A stretch of DNA of 64,000 nucleotides from Myxocyprinus asiaticus (lineage: Eukaryota; Chordata; Actinopteri; Cypriniformes; Catostomidae). A model generated the notes under the pieces. The model was given only the letters and a program-made list of their open reading frames with translations, was not told where the DNA came from and ran no database searches. Position numbers and translations under genes: made by a program. The DNA is taken from positions 40,314,001 through 40,378,000 of the forward strand of contig NC_059365.1 in assembly GCF_019703515.2 (NCBI RefSeq), read 5' to 3'. Below, in pieces: positions 33,127 through 44,912 of the stretch. The number at the start of each line of letters is the position of its first letter. The first letter of the stretch is position 1.

Positions 33127-34409
33127 CTTGTGTCAAGTCAAGTCATTTTTATTTGTATAGCACCTTTCACAACACACATTGTTTCAAGCAGCTTTACAGA
33201 AGATCAGGCATTAACAGAAGATACAACTGTAATATCTATAATGTCTTAGAGTCATCATTGTGCAGTTTGGTAAAATATGATTGTGAATTGTGTTTAAAAA
33301 TAAGTAATTAAATAATAATTGTATTTATAACCCCAGTGAGCAAGCCGAAGGCGACTGTGGCAAGGAACACAAAACTCCATAAGATGTTGGTTAATGGAGA
33401 AAAATAACCTTGGGAGAAACCAGACTCACTGTGGGGGCCAGTTCCCCTCTGGCTAACATCATGAATATAATGGCAATATTACTTATGTATAGTGAAAGTC
33501 ATGGTTTAAAATTATTAAACTAAGTAAGTGTTAAGGGTCAGTGTTTAAACAAAGATTTTGTATGAACTGTAAGATTAATGACTAATGTCTTTGAAACCCA
33601 TCCTGGATTAACTGCAGAAGTTCACATAGATGCAATTGTCCTTGTTAGTTGGCTGATGAAGGGTTTTGTTGGCAATTAATTGATAGTCTATGTATTCCAT
33701 TTCAAGAGTGTAGTCCATCATTAGACCGAGGTGATGCAGGCAGAGATCAGTTAGGTGCATCACAATTCAACCTGGTTCAATTTCGGTGAGGTCTATCCTC
33801 AGTCCAAGGTTCAGGCAATGGCATATGAAGTATCCCATGTCTTATGGTTGGAGTTGGCATCAGTTCATCCTCTGACGTCCATCGTAATAGACTGAAGTGA
33901 TGTTTGGCTGGCACCGGCTGCTATTAGTCATCATCACACAGCGACACATAGCAGTGGAGTCCAACACGAAGCAGGAATGGAGCTGGATCCTGCCAGTTCT
34001 GGTGACCTCAGGATAGGAGTCCCGAGGTTGAGACAGGGAAACAAATAAAATAATATTAGCATAGTTGCCATTCAATTTATTGCAGAGTTATAGATCATGA
34101 TCACTGTTTCTGGTTCCGGCAGACCTAACTAAAGCAGCCTAATTGTGAGTTGAAGGATAAATTAGGTGTATGCCTGGCTAAATATATGAGTCTTTAGTCT
34201 AGACTTAAACTGAGTGAGTGTGTCTGCATCTCGAACAGTGTTAGGGAGACTATTCCATAGTTTAGGAGCCAAATATGAAAAGGATCTACCTCCTTTTGTG
34301 GGTTTTGATATTCTAAGAACTATTAACAGTCCAGAATTTTGCGATCATAATGAACATGATGGAATATAGCATGGTAGAAGGTCACTTAAGTACTGCGGAG
34401 CTAGACCAT
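33127..34409 (-). other. LINE 3' UTR region
   Basis: No coding similarity. Contains sequence typical of L2-type tails (TTTATTTGTATAGCACCTTTCACA). Confidence 0.6.
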
Positions 34410-34905
34410 TCAAAGCTTGTACGTAGTTAACAGAATTTTAAAATTAATATGAAATTTAACAGGTAGCCAATGTAACGATGATAAAATGGGGCTAATATGA
34501 TCATGTTTCTTGGCTCTCGTCAGCACTCTGGCTGCTGCATTTTGAACCAACTGAAGTTTATTTATTGATCTTGCTGGACATCCTCCTAGTAATGCATTAC
34601 AATAATCTAGTCTTGAGGTCATGAACGCATTAATTAGTTTTTCTGCATCAGCAACAGAGCATGTGTCGTAATTTAGCAATATTTCTTAGGTGGAAGAATG
34701 CTGTTCTACAAACATTGGTAATTTGATTTTCAAAGGACAAAGTGGTATCAAATATAACACCTAAGTTCTTTGTTGTTGAAGACGATGTAACAGTACATCC
34801 ATCAAGAGTCAAATTATATTTTAGCATCTTATTTTTAAAGGTTTTTGGTCCAATAATTAGTACCTCTGTTTTGTCAGAATTGAGTAGAAGGAAATTTCTG
34901 GCCAT
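34410..34905 (-). pseudogene. LINE ORF2 C-terminal region
   Basis: Two overlapping frames. The first (34648-34905) reads LLLNSDKTEVLIIGPK, KNLGVIFDTTLSFENQI and AFFHLRNIAKLR. The second (34410-34679) reads INAFMTSRLDYCNALLGG, LQLVQNAAARVLTR and SSLHWLPVKFHIN. A frameshift near 34660 separates them, and the end is truncated. Confidence 0.85.
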
Positions 34906-34934
34906 CCAATCATTTATTTCATTGATACACTCTG

Positions 34935-35555
34935 CTAATTTGGAGAATTGTGAAATCTTGAAATCATCAATTTTGAAGAAATATAAAGTTGGGTATCATC
35001 GGCATAAAAGTGGAAACTTATTCCACGATTCCTTATAATATCTCCCAGGGGAAGCATATACAAGGAGAAAAGCTCTAAAACTGATCCCTGTGGCACTCCA
35101 TACTTTACTTTTGTTTGGTTTGACAATTCCTCATTTACATAGACAAAGTGGTAGCGGTCTGCTAAATAGGACCTAAACCATGCTAATGCAACTCCACAAA
35201 TGCCAACATAATTCTCTAGCCTATTCAAGAGAATGTTGTGATCTAACGTGTCGATGGGCCTAAATCCTGACTGAAATTGTTCATATATACTATTTCTCTG
35301 TAGAAATGAACATATTTGGGAGGATACTACCTTTTCTAGTATTTTTGACATAAACAGGAGATTTGAAATCGGTCTATAATTAGCCAGCTCTCCAGGATCA
35401 AGTTGTGGCTTCTTAATAAGTGGTTTGATAACTGCCATTTTAAAGTTTCTTGGGACATGTCCTAAGGATAGCGAGGAGTTAATAATATTAAGAAGAGGTT
35501 CTGAGATTACAGGGAATACCTCTTTTAAGAGCTTGGTTTGTATTGGATCTAACAA
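34935..35555 (-). pseudogene. LINE ORF2 reverse transcriptase
   Basis: 206 codons. Motifs: [23 protein letters not shown] (finger), [30 protein letters not shown], where the motif A segment is shortened by deletion so the first catalytic Asp region is compressed, GVPQGSV (motif B) and [10 protein letters not shown] (catalytic box at 34995-35006). It primes cDNA synthesis at the nicked target in active elements; this copy is dead. Confidence 0.85.
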
Positions 35556-35913
35556 ACATGTTTTTGATTTTGATAAGTTTTGTTAGCTCTTCATGACCTA
35601 TGACAGCGAAGGATTGAAGTTGCACATGAGGAAAATTATGAGACACTGTTTTCTGAGGTACTGTGACAGATGATTGCATAATTCCAATTTTATTTCTGAT
35701 TATTTCAATTTTATCAGTAAAAAAATTCATGAAGTCATTATTCTTGTGCTGCGACGGAATATCTGGTTCTGTTGAGGCTTTATTCCTAACCAATTTAGCC
35801 ACAGTACTGAATAAACACCTAGGATTGTTGTGGTTATTTTCTATGAGTTTGCTAAAATATGCTGACCTGGCAGTTTTTGTGCCTGTAGCTATAGACACTA
35901 TCCTTCCATGCAC
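35488..35913 (-). pseudogene. LINE ORF2 endonuclease-RT linker
   Basis: 141-codon frame with RSAYFSKLIENNHNNPRCLF and FMNFFTDKIEIIRNKI, typical of the linker between endonuclease and RT in fish L2 elements. Frame changes at both borders. Confidence 0.75.
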
Positions 35914-36235
35914 CGCAAAATACCTCTAATTTTGTATTCTTCCACTTGCGCTCCATTTTCCAAGCTGCTCTCTTGAGAGCATGAGTGTGATCATTGTACC
36001 ATGGAGCAGGGCTTTTTTCTTTAATTTTCTTTAATTGAAGGGGGGCAACACTATCAAGAGTGCTAGAGATGACTGTATTTATATTTTCTGTTATTTCATC
36101 AAGTTCTTCTAGGCTTTGGGGTTTACTGAGTGTATGAGATAGATCTGGAAGATTATTAGTGAAGCTATCTTTAGTGGTCGAAAGAATAGTTCTACCTGAA
36201 CGATAGCATGGTGTAGATTGAGAAATATTAGCTGA

Positions 36236-36904
36236 TCACAGCATACAAGAGACGAGGTAATGATCTGAGATGTCATCGCTCTGCGGCAGAATTTCTATAT
36301 TATCAACATCAACTCCATATGACAGAATTAAATCTAGCATATGATTATGGTGATAAATTGGTCCTGCTACATTTTGTCTGACTCCAAGAGAGTTGAGAAT
36401 ATCGATAAATGCTAATCCTAATGTGTCATTTTCATTATCTATGTGAATGTTGAAGTCACCAACAATTAAAGCTCTATCTACATTAAATACAAGATCTGAT
36501 AAAAAAATGTGCAAATTCACCAAGGAAATCAGCATAAGGCCCGGGTGATCTATATACTGTAGCAAGGGTAAAAGACAACAGAGTTTTTTTTAATTTATAT
36601 CTATATCTGACGGTGTCACATTAAGCATTATTAGTTTAAAAGACTTACATTTATATCCTGTCCTCTGAGTAACACCAAAAACTTAACTGTAAATTGTAGC
36701 AACACCTCCACCTCAACCCTTCAGATGAGGCTCATGTTTATAAAAATAACCTGGGGGAGTAGATTCATTTAAACTAATATATTCATCCAGTTTAAGCCAG
36801 GTTTCGGTCAAACAGAGCACATCCAAATTATGATCTGTAATAATTTCATTTACAATTAGTGCTTTGGTAGAAAGAGATCTAATGTTTTGTAGCCCTATCT
36901 TCAT
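36236..36904 (-). pseudogene. LINE ORF2 AP endonuclease
   Basis: Two frames. The N-terminal piece (36713-36904) reads GLQNIRSLSTKALIVNEII and LCLTETWLK (the Glu of LTETWL is metal-binding). The C-terminal piece (36236-36565) reads ALIVGDFNIHIDN (GDFN box), then HMLDLILSYG and SDHYLVS (the catalytic SDH). The middle is disrupted. It nicks the target DNA in active elements. Confidence 0.85.
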
Positions 36905-36986
36905 ATGATGTTTATCTTTAATTTGTTTGTTTTGTTCAAGTTTGACCTTAATCAGATTTTGTTCTAAATGATTTAGTGAGGGGTTT

Positions 36987-37482
36987 GTGTTTGGTAGTTC
37001 GTGGAACAGACACAGTCTCCATATGATATCTAGGTGATACAGTCTCTATGTGTTGTAGTTTATGTGATCTGTGTGACGTCTCAAGGCAGCTAGCAGAAAT
37101 TCGGATGAACCAGTTTGTCTGCTTCCTGACCTGGGCCCCAGTTAGTCAAATACTATCATTATTAAGACTATGTGCCAAATTACACTGCCGGTCAAAAGTT
37201 TTGAAACACTTGACTGAAATATTTCTCATGATCTGTGTTTGGTAGTTCGGGGAACAGACACAGTCTCCATATGACATCTAGGTGATACAGTCTCTATGTG
37301 TTGAAGTTTATGTGATCTGTGTGACGTCTCAAGGCAGCTAGCAGATGTTCGGATTAACCAGTTTGTCTGCTTCCTGACCTGGGCCCCAGTTAGTCAAATA
37401 CTATCATTATTAAGACTATGTGCCAAATTACACTACCGGTCAAAAGTTTTGAAACACTTGACTGAAATGTTTCTCATGATCT
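36987..37482. repeat. 248-bp tandem duplication spanning a LINE/MITE junction
   Basis: Unit 1 is 36987-37234 and unit 2 is 37235-37482, with about 8 differences (about 3%). Each unit has about 195 bases of LINE inter-ORF sequence followed by the first about 50 bases of the Tc1-type MITE. So the duplication arose after the MITE had inserted. Confidence 0.9.
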
Positions 37483-37910
37483 TAAAAATCTTTTGATCTG
37501 AAGGCGTATGCTTAAATGTTTGAAATTAGTTTTGTAGACAAAAATATAATTGTGCCACCATATTAATTTATTTCATTACAAAACTAAAATGTAATTAAAA
37601 AAAAAAAAGTTTTTGAAATTGATGACTTAGGCCAAATAATAAAGAAAAGCAGCCAATAAGTGCCCAACATAGATGGGAACTCCTTTTAATGCTGTTTAAA
37701 AAGCATCCCAGGGTGATACCTCAAGACGTTGGTTGAGAAAATGTCAATGAGTACATGTTTGCAAATTCTAATTTTGTTTAGTCACAACATAATTCCCATA
37801 GTTCCATTTATATTATTCCATAGTTTTGATGACTTTATTATTATTCTAAAATGTGAAGAAAAAAACATTATAATAAAGAATAAGTGTTTCAAAAATTTTG
37901 ACCGGTAGTG
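37431..37910. mobile_element. Tc1/mariner-type MITE in the LINE
   Basis: 480 bp flanked by TA. Inverted ends of 29 bases with one mismatch; the left begins CACTACCGGTCAAAAGTTTT. No ORF; the interior is AT-rich. It separates LINE ORF1 from ORF2 sequence. Confidence 0.9.
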
Positions 37911-37919
37911 TACTAGAGA

Positions 37920-38833
37920 GGAGAGCGGCACCTTCCCTGGAGGGATGGAGTCTGTCTCTCTTTAGCAGGTCAGGTCTACCCCAAAAACTCTTCCAGTTGT
38001 CTATAAATCCTATTCTATTCTCCAGACACCACTCAGACATCCAGCCATTCAGTGACACTAATCTACTATAAACCTTGTCACCATGATGAGCAGGGAGGGG
38101 GCCAGAGCATATTACAGTGTCTGACATCGTTTTTGCAAATTCACACACCTCTTTAACATTATATCTAGTGATTTCTGACTGGCGAAGCCGGACATCATTA
38201 GTGCCGACATGAATAACAATTTTAGAAAATCTACGTTTAGCATTAGCCAGCACTTGTAAATTTGATCTGATGTCAGACACTCTGGCACCTGAAATGCATT
38301 TAACAATAGTGGCTGGAGTCTCTATTTCCACGTTCCTTACAATAGAATCACCAATAACAAAGGCTCTTTCAACATTATTCTCAGTGTTTGAATCACTGAG
38401 TGGGGAGAATCGATTGGAAACCCTAACAGGAATGGGAGAGTGGTGTCACTTTGCTGAGTGAGTATGCCGCCAAGACGTCACCCAAATGCCCTGCTGCGGG
38501 TGCTCTACAGCCGGAACCAAAGTGTGTGTGTTGCTCTCTGTACTGCCCGCATCTGAAACAGTATCTAACGGCTTCTCTTTCTCACTGAACTCCACTAGTG
38601 TTCGGATTCGTGTCTCTAACTCATTAACCCTTACCAGCCGGAGCGTTCAAATTTGGGAACAATTATTCCCATGGTTCTGTCTCAATATCTTCGCTGTCCA
38701 ATCACCGATTTTATTTCTGAAAACTGCCAGATACTCATGACAGTATAAGTTAATAGCACATATGATTGGTTCAGGGGTTACTGGGCGTGAATAATAAATG
38801 TATCGTCATCAGCGTCAACCTCCATTTGCCTGA
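37920..38833 (-). pseudogene. L2 ORF1 with SGNH/GDSL esterase domain
   Basis: ORF1 proteins of CR1/L2 elements carry a coiled coil and an SGNH hydrolase (esterase) domain, acting in the RNP, possibly on membranes or lipids. Here a start at about 38833 gives MEVDADDDTF; a piece at about 38740 reads HEYLAVFRNKIGDWTAKIL; then a short coiled-coil segment VRVNELETRIRTLVEF (about 38620). The esterase follows: block I GDS at 38344-38352 (FVIGDSIVRN), block III GTND at 38194-38205 (HVGTNDVRL), and the Asp/His block DRLHP at 37943-37957. All catalytic blocks survive, but stops (for example at about 38655 and 38440) break the N-terminal half. Confidence 0.85.
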
Positions 38834-38930
38834 GCGGAGCCAGAGAGGACATCCCAGGAGATTACCTCCAGTGTTGGACTTACTGCTTCAAATTGAAAAC
38901 TGAGGTGATCTTTCGAGGTAAGACAAGTTA

Positions 38931-40600
38931 TTTAACATGTGTTGTCAATATTGTCTATTGAAAGTCAAACTGTTTTAGTTACGAAGTATTTATTTGTTAG
39001 GAGTAACGCTAGTTATTTCTGGAAAAAATGACATGACCGTCAGCGTTCATTGGACAGGCAGCTAGCCTCTATTTTTAAGCAAATTTCTGTGAAACTTGCT
39101 AAATAAACATTAGCTAGCAATACTATGTACATTTTTAGCTAAATATCAATACATTTTTTGTCCAATTTTGTCGCTTGTGAAAAATCCGCCTGAAGTAATG
39201 TGAGGCAGAGAGCAGATGCTGTTCAGACCTGCCTGGAAACTGGCCTGCTAGTTAGATAAGTTATCTAGCTTGTTGATTTTCCATTGTAATAAAAAAAATG
39301 GTAGATATCTTTCTATAATTTAGCAGATAGCCTTACCCATCCATCACACAGACATTATTTTAGGTTGTGTGTAGCTTCCTGTTCACAAGGAAAGTGTGAA
39401 AGGGCTGTCTGCAGTTGGACATTCTGGTTAGTCTGCAAGCCTTTGGTGAATATTCAGTGTACGGATTTGTGAAGAACACACAGCTGGCTACCAACTTTCT
39501 TTCTGTTGTTGAGATGGATAGAGACTATGGCTCCCTGCTCAGCACCCTCAAGAGGAGGAGGCAGCTGACTGCTGATGAGCTTAGGTTCATAGCAGAGGAG
39601 GACATGGCTCATGAAGGCATGAGCACACAGGAGGAAAATCTGCTGGACCAGGAACTACTGCAGGAAGACCCGGACCACAATGAGATGGAGGATGAGATGG
39701 AACCTGATCCCCAGCCATGTTTACTGGTATTGTTGTCCTCCCCTCCTCTCTTTTCTCCCTCTCTTCTCTTCACAGGTATTGCAGTTATTGAGTATTTATG
39801 AATCTATATATATTCTGTTCCTGCACTCTTTATTAAAAATGTATTTACAGTAGATAGTTCGAAAGTTTGATTTTGTATGTTTTGCTGTGTAATTCGTGTG
39901 TAATTCTACTGTTCAACTTAAATATAGTGTGTGTTTTATTGAACACATAAAATGTAAATTTCAGTGTTTGTGTCCTTCAATTTCAGATGCAATCTCAATT
40001 TATTATTACAGGTGCTCAAAAGGAGTATTTGAGGAGTGGTCATGTGAAATGTATCTTAACATTCTAAATGTTTGTTTTATTCCGTTTTCCCACTAATCAC
40101 TAGAATGGTCATAACTTTTAAACAATAGATTATATTTCTAAGCTGTCTGCTATTCTACATTGCCCACAAAATTATGTATATTTCATACACTTTTAGTTTC
40201 CCTCTAACTTGTAATTAAAATGGTTGAAAATGCAGTTGTCTGATGAGGTATGGTGGCTGGAGAAGATTTCTGTAAAAATTGCTGTGTGAAATCTTATTGA
40301 TAAAGGATGATTAACCTTAAATAACCATACATATATTTATATGATTTGAAAGCCCTAGTTCTTCTCTTCAATATGGTATATACAGTTCAGGTGTGTGATG
40401 TTATATGAATATGAATGTAATATGAATATGGATATGAATATCATATTCTGACACAGAATGGAATTTTCTGAATTTTGGGCTCAGGCTTTAAAGGGTTAAC
40501 CTTCTCCATCAGCCTGACTAATTCATTTATCACATATATATCCCTCACTGCTGATGGAAGAGGCTATTGTAAACATGTGACATGCAATGCCGGAAGAAAT
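38931..40600. other. Mostly unannotated; one domain-free ORF
   Basis: Apart from the ORF at 39514-39801, I see only AT-rich sequence. No transposon ends recognised. Confidence 0.35.
39514..39801 (+). CDS. Acidic hypothetical ORF
   Basis: From the ATG at 39514, 95 codons to a stop at 39801; the open frame extends upstream to 39415. The part to about residue 70 looks coding: MDRDYGSLLSTLKRRRQLTA, DELRFIAEEDMAHEGMSTQE, then many Glu/Asp (LLDQELLQEDPDHNEMEDEM). It then turns hydrophobic near CTTCTCTTCACAG, a possible splice acceptor at about 39775, so the true exon may end earlier. I recognise no family. It might be an exon of a transposon accessory protein or of a host gene; neither can be shown here. 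Confidence 0.3.
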   Translation: MDRDYGSLLSTLKRRRQLTADELRFIAEEDMAHEGMSTQEENLLDQELLQEDPDHNEMEDEMEPDPQPCLLVLLSSPPLFSPSLLFTGIAVIEYL

Positions 40601-40619
40601 AACATGAGCATATGCCATG

Positions 40620-41130
40620 ACTTACCGCAGTTGTTTGTTGTTGTTGGTTGTTCCTGAGCGGTGAGGGTTTGAAATCGATGTGAATCCTTCACGTAATTGT
40701 TTGTTGTTATGGTTGTTCTTAATAAGCGGTGCATTGAGATCGATGCAATAATCCATGTAACACAGAGGAGAAAAATGGGTGCGCGCTGTAAAATGCACGC
40801 AGTTTAATCGCAATAAGAGAATAATGCGGGGAAAACCTGATGCACGCTGAAAAATGGCAGATGTTAAGGATTAAATGCTGAAAACAGATAGATAAGCGAT
40901 GCTAAAAAAAAGCTAGCAGGCTACAAACACAGACTTGAGCTAGGCGCCAACAGCAACAGGTAAAATACACACAGATGAAACAGTAGAAAAGCGGAAAAAC
41001 CCAAAACACGTGGTAAAATGACAAAGGATAAAACAACGAATGTAGGAGAATAAGAATAAGCAATGCTAAGCAGGCTACAAACACTCGTGCAGTGTGCCGT
41101 CAGCAACAGGAACAGGAAATCCACCCCAAT
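40620..41130. repeat. Partly duplicated dispersed repeat
   Basis: TAAGCRATGCTAA, AGCAGGCTACAAACAC and GTCAGCAACAGG recur about 150 bases apart (about 40896-40960 and 41055-41110). TTGTTTGTTGTT motifs repeat at 40629 and 40698. No ORF; probably a non-coding part of a retroelement. Confidence 0.5.
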
Positions 41131-41360
41131 GTACATGAGGCTGCCTCCGTAAGCTGGCTGATTAGATGTAATATATCAGTGGTACAGCCCCCTTTAGCTG
41201 CATAAATGTCCTTCATCTAAAGCTTCCACCCAGAGCAGGCCCTTGCATGAGGCTTCTTCCGCAAGCCAGCTGCTTCAATGCAGTTTACCAAGATCTAGCA
41301 CTTCTGTTAGCCTTTGATTTGGCATTTCTTTCACCCATTTTGGGGAGTTAAACATTGCGT
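41130..41360. repeat. Dispersed repeat shared with 32240-33126
   Basis: Matches the blocks at 33050-33126 (CTTCCACCCAGAGCAGGCCCTTG) and 32245-32275 (GTTAGCCTTTGATTTGGCAT). In the 32-33 kb copy, tandem arrays separate these blocks. Confidence 0.5.
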
Positions 41361-41759
41361 TTAATAAACGGTTCTACTACAGCATTATTTGTCAAGGTCG
41401 CATACACATCTAAGGATACAATTATCTATAAACCTTTCATGATTTATCCATGTGCTCGCTGTCTTTTATTCTAAGCATCTTTTTGGGGGGTAAATTTAGA
41501 GCTCGAGTCAAGCCTCTTCCTCGAGCCCCTCCTTTGTGGACAGTAAGCCACATCCGTTTATCAAAGATTATATGGGCAGGTGAACTCGTGAAAAGGATAT
41601 TGGGATAAAAAAACACAGAGGGAACTCTGCCTGATTTTAAGTCACTACAAATCCATATTACATGCATAGAGACAGAAAAACATCATCAGCTGGCACTGGC
41701 AGAGGGGCGGCAGGCAATAATACCCAGCAGGTTTTGACAGCTACCTGTTAACCTGATTA

Positions 41760-42790
41760 GAATTCTGGGAAACCAGTGACTACTGTGAACAGGGCAGTTG
41801 GAGTCAAGGGAAGACTGGAAGGACCACATACAGGGGACACCCTAACCAACTACAGACACAATACAAGGAAAACAGTCCAGTGGTCCTCTGAGAAGTGGGA
41901 TGAAAGATGGACCAATTAGGTTAGACTCTATGGGCATGAATGGAATGGACATGGCTAAATAGCAAAGGATCCTTAGGAAATGCAGTTGTGGGTGGATGAG
42001 GGTAATGACCTACAAAAGCCTGCGGATTCAGCAAGGAAGGATGAAATGTGGCAGGAAGAGCCAGACACAATCTTGTGCTGTGGCAGCAGGTCAGGCAAGA
42101 AGGATACAGAGTCCGGTTGAGCACCACAGGGCTATTGAATCCATTGTTGTGGACGGCATCTAGAAGACCAGTACAGCCAGCAGGACATGTCAAGCTAGCG
42201 GGTTGAGCTGCAGGAGGATACAACATTCAATCCACTGACAAGACAGGAAAGGCAAGACAATGAGAAGCAACCTGGGAGAAGGAGGCTTATCACTTGGAGG
42301 GAAGCCAGATCAATCCTGGCATGTGGAAAAGAATGGACAATAGAGGTCGACCTTGGTCCGCAGCTATAATTTCCTTCTGAGGTCGCCATTACCTCCTTAA
42401 GGCCGGACGTAGTGTTATGGACGACATCAGCTAGAAAAGTCATGATGATTGAGCTTACCATCCCATGGGAAGAGGAATTGGACACAGCCCATGAGAGAAA
42501 GAAGTTGAAATATGCTGATTTGGTTGCTGAGTGCAGGGCAAATGGATAGAGGACTATCATACCCTGTGGAAGTTGGGTGTTGAGGATTTATGGGAACATC
42601 AATGCAGCCCCTATTGAAAGATGTTGGTATCTCTGGTTCAGCATTGAAGAAGTTTCTGAAGGAAATGGCAGAGGAAGCTGAGAAAGGGAGCTTCTGGCTA
42701 TGGTTAAGAAGGACAAAAAGTGGGGCTGCAAAATGTGAGAAAGGCAGTAGGGAGAAAGTGGGGATAGGAAACATTTGTGAGGTTTGAGAT
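41760..42790 (+). pseudogene. Retroelement-derived C-terminal fragment (ELTIPWEE-type)
   Basis: Several in-line pieces read on the plus strand: LRPDVVLWTTSARKVMMIEL, TIPWEEELDTAHERKKLKYA, DLVAECRANG then a stop (about 42405-42550); the next piece is GTSMQPLLKDVGISGSALKK, FLKEMAEEAEKGSFWLWLRR (42590-42720). I recall this as a recurrent protein tail in fish and invertebrate repetitive 'hypothetical' proteins linked to reverse transcriptases. The PD...E-x-T pattern could be nuclease-like, which is speculation. No RT domain is left upstream. Confidence 0.5.
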
Positions 42791-42799
42791 AATGTGAGG

Positions 42800-44519
42800 T
42801 ATAATTACATCGGTGGTAGGAATACTAGGGCTGGTGGCTGTCTAGTATGCTATCTTGGGTTGATAAAAATTAGGCTTCTTTTTTCTGTAGAAATTATAAG
42901 CATGTGCTGTGATACTGAAGGAAACCACTGCATCACACATTTCTTTGCCTAACTGCATGTTGTGGATGTAGCCTTCCATCTGTTGACATACTGAAGAACT
43001 TTTAAACAACTTTATGTAATTACTACATATACATGCATGTTTAAATCAGATACAAGGAAAGATATAAAAGGTAGAAAGTACATTTCTCAGTTATTTCTAA
43101 ATCTTCACTGAATTATTGTTAGATATGATGCATTAATACAGATCTGATGCTGCCGGGTTTTGATTGAGAAGCAGATCTGTAGTTAAAATTACATTTTAAT
43201 TTTTTTTTATTTAGGCCTCTGTGATAATGTTTGGTTTCATATGGCTCATTACAGCTAAAGAGCCAAGAGTAATGAGTGTGTTCTCCATTCTGTTTTTCTC
43301 CAATGTTGTTTAGTAAATCAGTATAAAGTTGCTTCAGGACTTTATTAGCTCCAAAAAAGAACATGGTCTGTGCATGCGCTCCCTGTGAGTACACCAAGGT
43401 TTAAAACAATTAAACTAATTTGCTTGCATAAGGTGATGTTTAGTCCAAATGCACCAATGTAGTGTGTGCCTGAAGGAGAGAGATATCTAGGCTATTAACT
43501 GATTTTAGATGGGCAGATGTATGCATATTTGAAATATTTATGGAGATATATTTAATACTAAGAATGCATTTATTGACATTTTTTATTTTATATAGGCTTC
43601 TGTAAACTATGCTTGTTATGATTTCTATGCTAATCAATCCCCCACATGGGAAAAAAAATCAATAGCTTAATTCCGCTTATTGTGTTGAGGTCTCTTATAA
43701 GAAGTCTCTTATTTTTAGCTTGTTTTTCCAGACCAGGTCCCTTGTTTCTTTTGAAAGATCTGGCAAGACTGCAAATGGTATATAACACACCGTTAGCACA
43801 GAGTACTGTCTTTTTAAAAATAACGTTATTAACTTTTCTTTAATTTCATTCTAACCGGTTACCATTTGGAAAAGAGCCTGCAGAATGCTGTAACCGGAAC
43901 AAAAAAAATAAAAAATACTATTTTTGCTCAGAACAAACCGAAATGAAAAATATTTCGTTTTTAGTCCCTGCCACAAAATGATGTGGTTGCTTCAACAATT
44001 GTATTTGTCATCTCACATTTGCTTTCTGTGACACTATCGGTTAGGTTTAGGTTTGAGATCAAGGGTAGGGGGGTTGTTTATATTGATTTTAAACTCAGTA
44101 GAGTATTAACCTTAAAATCTCACCTGTTTAGGAAAGCACTTAACTCGCTTTTAGCACCACTCAGTGGACATTTCACCTCGGAACTGCCATGATATGAACT
44201 GCCATGTTCATGATAATGAACAACGTAATGTCATTTTGTAATATAAAAAATGTCACCAGTCACGTAATTTTCATTAGATCAGGATGGAATTGGTTGAATC
44301 GTGGAAAGGTGCTGGTTTCATAATTAATCAGGAAATTAAGGTAGAACATATCAAACTTAAGCCATTAGCCATCAGTTTATGTCACAACCCAGCAAAACAA
44401 TTGTTATGTTCAGAATAGTACATGAGCATACTACTCTTAATGTTTCTGCCATACTGTATCCATACACTGCAGAAATAGTAAGAGTATTATGCTAGTATGC
44501 TATTCCAAACATGGCTCAT
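42800..44519. other. Unannotated AT-rich stretch
   Basis: Short ORFs only, including a minus ORF at 43119-43397 without domain. No RNA gene or transposon terminus recognised. Confidence 0.35.
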
Positions 44520-44690
44520 GTTCCCTATCTTTCACTCACTTGACGTTGTGTTGATGTAGTGACACTATGGGTCACTCTTGGGAGCCCCAAACACCTCTGC
44601 TTTTTTGAAAAAAGGCCAATGAGAATTGGCGAGTGGAATTTGCATGCCACTCCCCCGGACATACGGGTATAAAAGGAGCTGGTATACAAC
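44520..44690 (+). repeat. DIRS copy 3 left inverted terminal repeat
   Basis: Begins GTTCCCTATCTTTCACTCAC; inverted match to 47712-47890, including GGGAGCCCCAAACACCTCTG. Confidence 0.85.
44667..44676 (+). promoter_or_regulatory. TATA box in DIRS copy 3 left repeat
   Basis: GTATAAAAGG, same place as in copy 2. The gag ATG is about 240 bases downstream. Confidence 0.55.
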
Positions 44691-44912
44691 CACAGATTTT
44701 CTCTTCCGAGCCGAGTGGTTCTAATCATTGAAGCTCATTCACCTCATCTGCTGGATTCTACAGCGCATTTCAGCGGCTTCTCCCCCTCTGCACCCGTGGA
44801 GTGCAGAGAATGCCCCTGGTGCTTCGGCAGAAACAACTAAAAGAGTATATTCTAAAAAAGAGAGTATATTTTCTTTCTAAAAGAGCGGCACACATGGAAC
44901 GTCTTTTTAAAG

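Larger units (their letters stand above)
33127..38930 (-). mobile_element. L2-type LINE, nearly complete but broken (ZfL2-like)
   Basis: From right to left: 5' region and ORF1 (38833-about 37920) with an SGNH esterase, a spacer disrupted by a Tc1-type MITE and a 248-bp duplication, ORF2 with AP endonuclease (36904-36236), linker (35913-35560), RT (35555-34935), C-terminal domain (34905-34410), and a 3' UTR ending near 33127 (TCAAGTCATTTTTATTTG in + orientation). The two-ORF arrangement with an esterase in ORF1 matches zebrafish L2 (ZfL2) and CR1 elements. Several frameshifts inactivate it. Confidence 0.85.

Noticed and set aside
42195..42774. Minus-strand ORFs of 115-121 codons
   Set aside because: Antisense to the ELTIPWEE-type retroelement fragment on the plus strand.
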